Assembly: GCA_019321725.1 (NCBI GenBank)
Contig: CM033109.1
Location: 6,169,993-6,233,992, forward strand
Length of the DNA stretch: 64,000 nt
Reading direction: 5' to 3'
Source: Paulownia fortunei
Lineage: Eukaryota > Streptophyta > Magnoliopsida > Lamiales > Paulowniaceae
Made by a program: the position numbers and the translations under genes. Positions 60,067-64,000 of this stretch are shown one piece after another; position 1 is the stretch's first letter, and each line of letters starts with the position of its first letter. The notes below the pieces were generated by a model, which saw only the letters and a list, made by a program, of their open reading frames with translations, did not search any database and was not told the DNA's origin.

Positions 60067-61535
60067 TCAAGCTTGGCTATAAATGTTTATCATGCCGAGC
60101 TTGCCAACCAAATACTCAAAAGTATGTCTGAGAAGACCTTTGGTAAACAAATCTGCAGTTTGCTGCCCTGTAGGCACATAAATCGCATTAATAATTCCAC
60201 TTTCAAGTTTCTCTTTAATAAAATGCCTATCGATTTCCACATGTTTATTTCTATCATGATGCACAGGGTTATAGGCGATACTAATGGCAGACTTGTTATC
60301 ACAATAAAGGCGCATAGGATAGCTACGATCAATCTTTAATTCTTCAAGTAATCTTTCAATCCAAATTGCTTCACAAATACCATTTGTCATTGATCTGAAC
60401 TCAGCCTCCGCACTGCTCTTAGCTACAACTGTTTGTTTTTTACTTCGCCATGTCACCAAATTTCCCCACACAAACGTACAATAACCCGAAGTTGATTTTC
60501 TGTCCTCTACAGACCCAGCCCAGTCAGCATCAGTGTAAACTTCTACTTTCCTGTCTTCATGTCTTCCAAAATATAAACCTTTGTCAGGAGTCTTTTTCAA
60601 GTATCTAAAAATTCTATAGACAGCATTCAAATGTCCTTGACATGGAGAATGCATAAACTGACTAACTAGACTTACATTGAATGCAATATCTGGCCTTGTG
60701 TGTGACAAATAAATCAACCTTCCCACGAGCCTTTGATACCTTTCCTTGTCAACTGATTCTCCTTCGAACATCTTTATTTTTTTTTCAAACTCAACTGGTA
60801 TGTCGGCAAGTTTACATCCTAGCATACCAGTTTCTTTTAGCAAATCTGGAATGTATTTTCTCTGAGAAACCGAAATTCCCTGTTTATTTCTTGCTACCTC
60901 CATACCTAGAAAGTACTTTAAGGGACCTAGATCTTTGATCTCAAATTCAGAAGCTATCAACTTCTTCAAGTTCTCGATTTCTTCTAAATCACTTCCAGTC
61001 AAAATAATGTCATCGACATATACTATCAAGATAGTGATCTTCTCACCACTTGAATGCTTAAAGAAGAGAGTGTGATCAGATTGCCCTTGCTTATACCCAT
61101 GACTCTTTACAGCTCGTGAGAATCTGTCAAACCATGTTTTTGGGGATTGTTTCAATCCATATAGTGACCTTTTAAGCTTGCACACTCGGCTATTCTTTCC
61201 ATCTTCAAATCCTGGAGGCATTTTCATGTAGACTTTTTCTTGCAACTCACCATTAAGGAACGCATTCTTCACGTCAAGTTGGAATAATGGCCAGTCCAAG
61301 TTAACCGCAAGAGATAGTAAAATCTGGATGGTATTAAGCTTGGCCACTGAAGCAAACGTATCCGTATAATCTATGTCATACGTCTGGGTAAATCCTTTAG
61401 CTACCAGGCGTGCTTTATATCTTTCCACTTCTCTAGTTGACTTGTACTTTATTGTGAAGATCCACTTGTAACCAACAACAAGTTTCCCTTCTGGCAATTC
61501 AACTATGTCCCAAGTATCATTTTTCCTCAATGCTT
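60067..61535 (-). pseudogene. Copia reverse transcriptase and RNase H segment
   Basis: About 490 codons stay open from the end of the connection region to the polyprotein stop (60067-60069). The RT fold shows DYTDTFASVAKLNTI, FLNGELQEKVYM and the active-site YVDD (IVYVDDIILTG). RNase H follows with YTDADWAGSVEDRKSTSGY, SSAEAEFRSM, CDNKSAISIA and the HIEIDRHFI-like KHVEIDRHFIKEK. This part is intact. It is cut off from the upstream pol frame by the 31-bp duplication at its 5' side. Confidence 0.93.
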
Positions 61536-61597
61536 CCATCTCCTCTATAACTGTTTTTCTCCAATTCCATCTCCTCTATAACTGTTTTTCTCCAATC
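61536..61597 (+). repeat. 31-bp tandem duplication breaking copia pol
   Basis: Two adjacent 31-base units (61536-61566 and 61567-61597) differ only in the last base. Thirty-one is not a multiple of three, so the duplication shifts the frame between the integrase tail and the RT segment. Confidence 0.92.
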
Positions 61598-62414
61598 TCG
61601 ATCTGCAAGAGCTTCTTGAATAGACCTAGGGATTTCAACACTGGACATTTTAGTAGTAAAAGCTCGGAAAGATGGTGAGAGTTTCTTATACGTCACAAAA
61701 TTTGATATTGGATGGAGAGTACAAGTCCTAGTCCCCTTCCTAAGAGCAATCGGTAATTCTAGATTATCATGATCATGAGATGAGGAGCTATTAGAATTAC
61801 CTGAATTGTTTATAGACTCGTATACCACCGGATTGGGCTCATGGCAGTGTTGAGACTCAGCGCTGTATTTATTCCCTTGAGGTTGATTTCTGCGAGTATA
61901 GACACGAAGCTCTTGCTGAATTGGCTTAGTTAAGTCTGTTCCCATCCTTTTCTCTTGACTCAACATAGGTTCATGAATAATACTTTGTTGCAGCTGTTGT
62001 AGTTTTTGTTGTGGGTTCATGGGGACAGATGGAAAATCTGGTAAGGGTAAAGAAAGTGTTTTCCAAAATCGAGCTTCATCACTATGATTCTCCCCCTGAA
62101 GCGAAGATGCTGAAAAAAAAGGTAACATCCCGAGATGTATAGTATTTTCCTATAGTGGGAGAGTAACAACGGTATCCTTTTTGTGTAGGTGAATACCCAA
62201 GGAAAACTATTTTTAAAGCACGAGGATCAAGTTTGGATCTGTTATGGGGTTGAATATGGACAAACGCTGTACAACCAAACGTTTTTAGTGGTAGAGAATT
62301 GATTAGTTTGAGCTCTGGGTAGGATTTGGTGAGAAGAGAGATAGGAGAATTAAGGTTGATAACACGGCTTGGAAGTCGATTTATAAGAAAGGTTACTGTA
62401 AGGATTGCATCACC
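61598..62414 (-). pseudogene. Copia integrase C-terminal and connection region
   Basis: Downstream of the stop at 62415-62417 the same frame continues with LPSRVINLNSPI and KTFGCTAFVH, then FLGYSPTQKGYRCY (the conserved GKLxxR-like 'FVGY..KGY' block of copia) and a Ser/Asn-rich linker to the RT. It stays open to the 31-bp duplication. Confidence 0.85.
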
Positions 62415-63380
62415 CTATAGGTATTTAGGAACATGCATGGTGAACATAAGGGCATGGGTGACCTCAAGCAAGTGTCTATTTTTCCTCTCTGCTGCCCCGT
62501 TTTGTTGAGGAGTATCAATGTATGAGCTTTGATGAAGAATTCCATGTTCAAATAGAAAGTCTCCAAGAATAGAGTTATAATATTCTCGGCCATTATCGGT
62601 ACGCAGAATTTGAATTTTTGTTTGAAATTGTATTTTTATCATGGTATGGAAATTTTTGAATATTTGTGAGGTTTCAAATTTGTCTCTTAAAATATACAAC
62701 CAGGTGACCTGCGTATGATCATCAATGAATGTAATAAACCATCGCTTTCCTGATGAAGTAGTGACCTTAGAAGGACCCCAGATATCACTATAAATTAGGG
62801 TAAATGGAGATGATGGGGTATATGCCTTTGCAGAATAGGAATTCCGGACATGTTTGGCCAATTGACACACATAGCATTGAAAGGTACTCGAATTTTTATT
62901 ATTGAAAATTGAAGGAAATAAAGTTTTCAAATACAAAAAATTCGGGTGACCAAATCTTTGGTGCCACAGCATTATTTCCCTATCACTAGAAACAGAAACA
63001 GACTTCAAACCAAAGTTAAGAGCTTGTCTATCCCCTGTGACTTCTTCATCAAAGAAATAAAGTCTTTCACTCATCCTAGCACTGCCAATCGTCCTCCCCG
63101 ATGATATTTCCTGAAATTGACACATAGAAGGGAAAAACTTAGCAACACAATTATGCTCAAGAGTTAACTTGTTAACAGACAAAAGATTGCAAGTAAGATT
63201 TGGAACATGAAGTACAGAATTTATTGTCAAGTGGTTGGATAATTTTATTGATCCTTTTCCAGCCACTGTAGAGAGGGACCCATCTGCAATCTTAACTTTA
63301 GAATTGCTAGGACATGGAGTATAAGAGGTGAATAAATCAGAAGCACCTGTCATATGGTCAGATGCACCAGAGTCTACAAT
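62415..63380 (-). pseudogene. Copia protease and integrase core segment
   Basis: The protease active-site DSGASDHM lies at about 63375-63350, just after a stop codon (63381-63383). Then come LLSVNKLTLEHNC, the integrase zinc site (LWHQRFGHPN, then CYVCQLAKH) and the catalytic core (YSDIWGPSKV, FIDDHTQVTWLY, LRTDNGREY, QQNGAAERKNRHLLE). The frame ends at a stop (62415-62417) at a position where the family usually has Trp. Confidence 0.93.
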
Positions 63381-64000
63381 CTAAGGACTAGAATTCACTA
63401 AAACTCTAAGAGCTGAAGAAAAATTACCAGACTGAGCTAGTGAACAAGAACCGATATTAGTATTTGTGGAAGTAGGATTAGACTGATTTAAAAGTCTGTA
63501 TAAGTGCTCAATCTGCTCCTTGCTAAACTTGATCTGATCTATGTCGTGGATGTCACTTGGTTTTTTCCTTGAGCATGCTCCAAGTTGGAAGTTTGAGCCT
63601 GGAAGCCTCGGCTTTCAATAGCTGGTTTCCGTGGAACCCAATTTGCTGGTTTTCCATGTAATTTCCAGCATATATCCTTCGTATGATTAGAGCGTTGACA
63701 GTGTTCACACCACATTTTCTCTCCACGTCGGTTGTTCTTGCTATCCACAGTGCGATTATTTTGTGGTGTTTCTTTCACTGCAAGGGCTGAAAACTCTGAG
63801 TTTTGGCCTATTATACTGTCTGAAAGCATAACATTGCGTCGACTTTCCTCCCTCTGTACCTTTGAGAAAGCAGCTTCAGTTGACGGAAATGGCTCTCGAT
63901 CCAATATTCTACCACGAACCTCATCCAACTCCTTATTAAGCCCAACCAAGAACTCAAACACCCTCTCTTTTTCAAGACTCTTTCTGTGCTTAACACTGCA
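63381..64000 (-). pseudogene. Copia gag segment with zinc knuckle
   Basis: An open frame covering 63961-63539 carries typical copia gag text (FEFLVGLNKELDEVRGRIL, AAFSKVQREESRR) and a CX2CX4HX4C knuckle (CEHCQRSNHTKDIC). It stops at 63539-63541, while the frame leading to the protease (DQIKFSKEQIEHLYRLL) is offset, so a frame change near 63560 is likely, beside a run of six A on the coding strand. The start of gag is beyond the window. Confidence 0.88.

Larger units (their letters stand above)
59824..64000 (-). mobile_element. Ty1/copia LTR retrotransposon, decayed, cut by window end
   Basis: From right to left on the minus strand come gag with a zinc knuckle, aspartic protease, integrase, reverse transcriptase and RNase H, then a polypurine tract and the 3' LTR. 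The order protease-integrase-RT-RNase H defines copia. The 5' LTR and primer-binding site lie beyond base 64000. At least four coding breaks show that it cannot move by itself: a frame change near 63560, stops at 63381-63383 and 62415-62417, and a 31-bp duplication at 61536-61597. Confidence 0.95.

Noticed and set aside
1..64000. tRNA, rRNA and miRNA precursor genes
   Set aside because: I looked for tRNA A/B-box text, rRNA text and long precise hairpins by eye. Only MITE-type foldbacks were found; tRNAscan-SE and a folding scan would be needed for certainty.

Overview
This is a nuclear segment of a flowering plant, most likely a eudicot. The evidence is GT-AG introns in nearly every gene, AT-rich spacers full of microsatellites and degenerate transposons, and plant-only families (GAMYB with a miR159 site, BAHD acyltransferase, LTPG, BPM, SERRATE, plant-mobile-domain transposon). 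No bacterial, organellar or CRISPR content was seen. Coding exons were joined by hand at GT-AG sites, and every junction of the nine main gene models keeps the reading frame. UTR limits are estimates.

Layout: a 3'-partial BPM (MATH-BTB) gene (910-3471, +) converges on a three-exon GAMYB-type R2R3-MYB (4927-7723, -) with an almost perfect miR159 target site. A five-exon, probably plastid-targeted FHA-domain gene (12564-14450, +) and an intronless F-box/WD40 gene of FBX2 type (16459-18108, +) follow. A GC-rich, ORF-less block (18552-19645) that may be a solo LTR separates these from an intronless BAHD acyltransferase (21035-22414, +) and a GDSL-lipase-like gene whose catalytic Asn and His are replaced (22894-25418, +). 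A GPI-anchored lipid-transfer protein gene (26389-29882, -) carries a foldback MITE in its second intron. A five-exon short-chain dehydrogenase/reductase (37457-39017, -) stands alone in a long AT-rich tract.

Between 39.1 and 49.9 kb there is mainly mobile-element debris: nested hAT-like MITEs, an RNase-H-domain remnant, and a decayed plant-mobile-domain element bracketed by 61-bp direct repeats and by clusters of small palindromes built on AAGCGCAA/TTGCGCTT. The twelve-exon SERRATE gene (49952-58818, -) fills the next 9 kb. The window ends in a decayed Ty1/copia retrotransposon (59824-64000, -) whose 3' LTR lies about 1 kb upstream of the SERRATE start codon in the same orientation.

Two genes belong to the small-RNA world: SERRATE, needed for miRNA processing, and GAMYB, a classic miRNA target. 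Their co-location is probably chance. From memory of Arabidopsis locus numbers, BPM5/FBX2 and SERRATE/an LTPG are also near neighbours there, so part of this order may be ancient synteny. I found no clear previously undescribed system. The best leads are the SGNH-degenerate lipase, the palindrome-bracketed element and the GC-rich ORF-less block.
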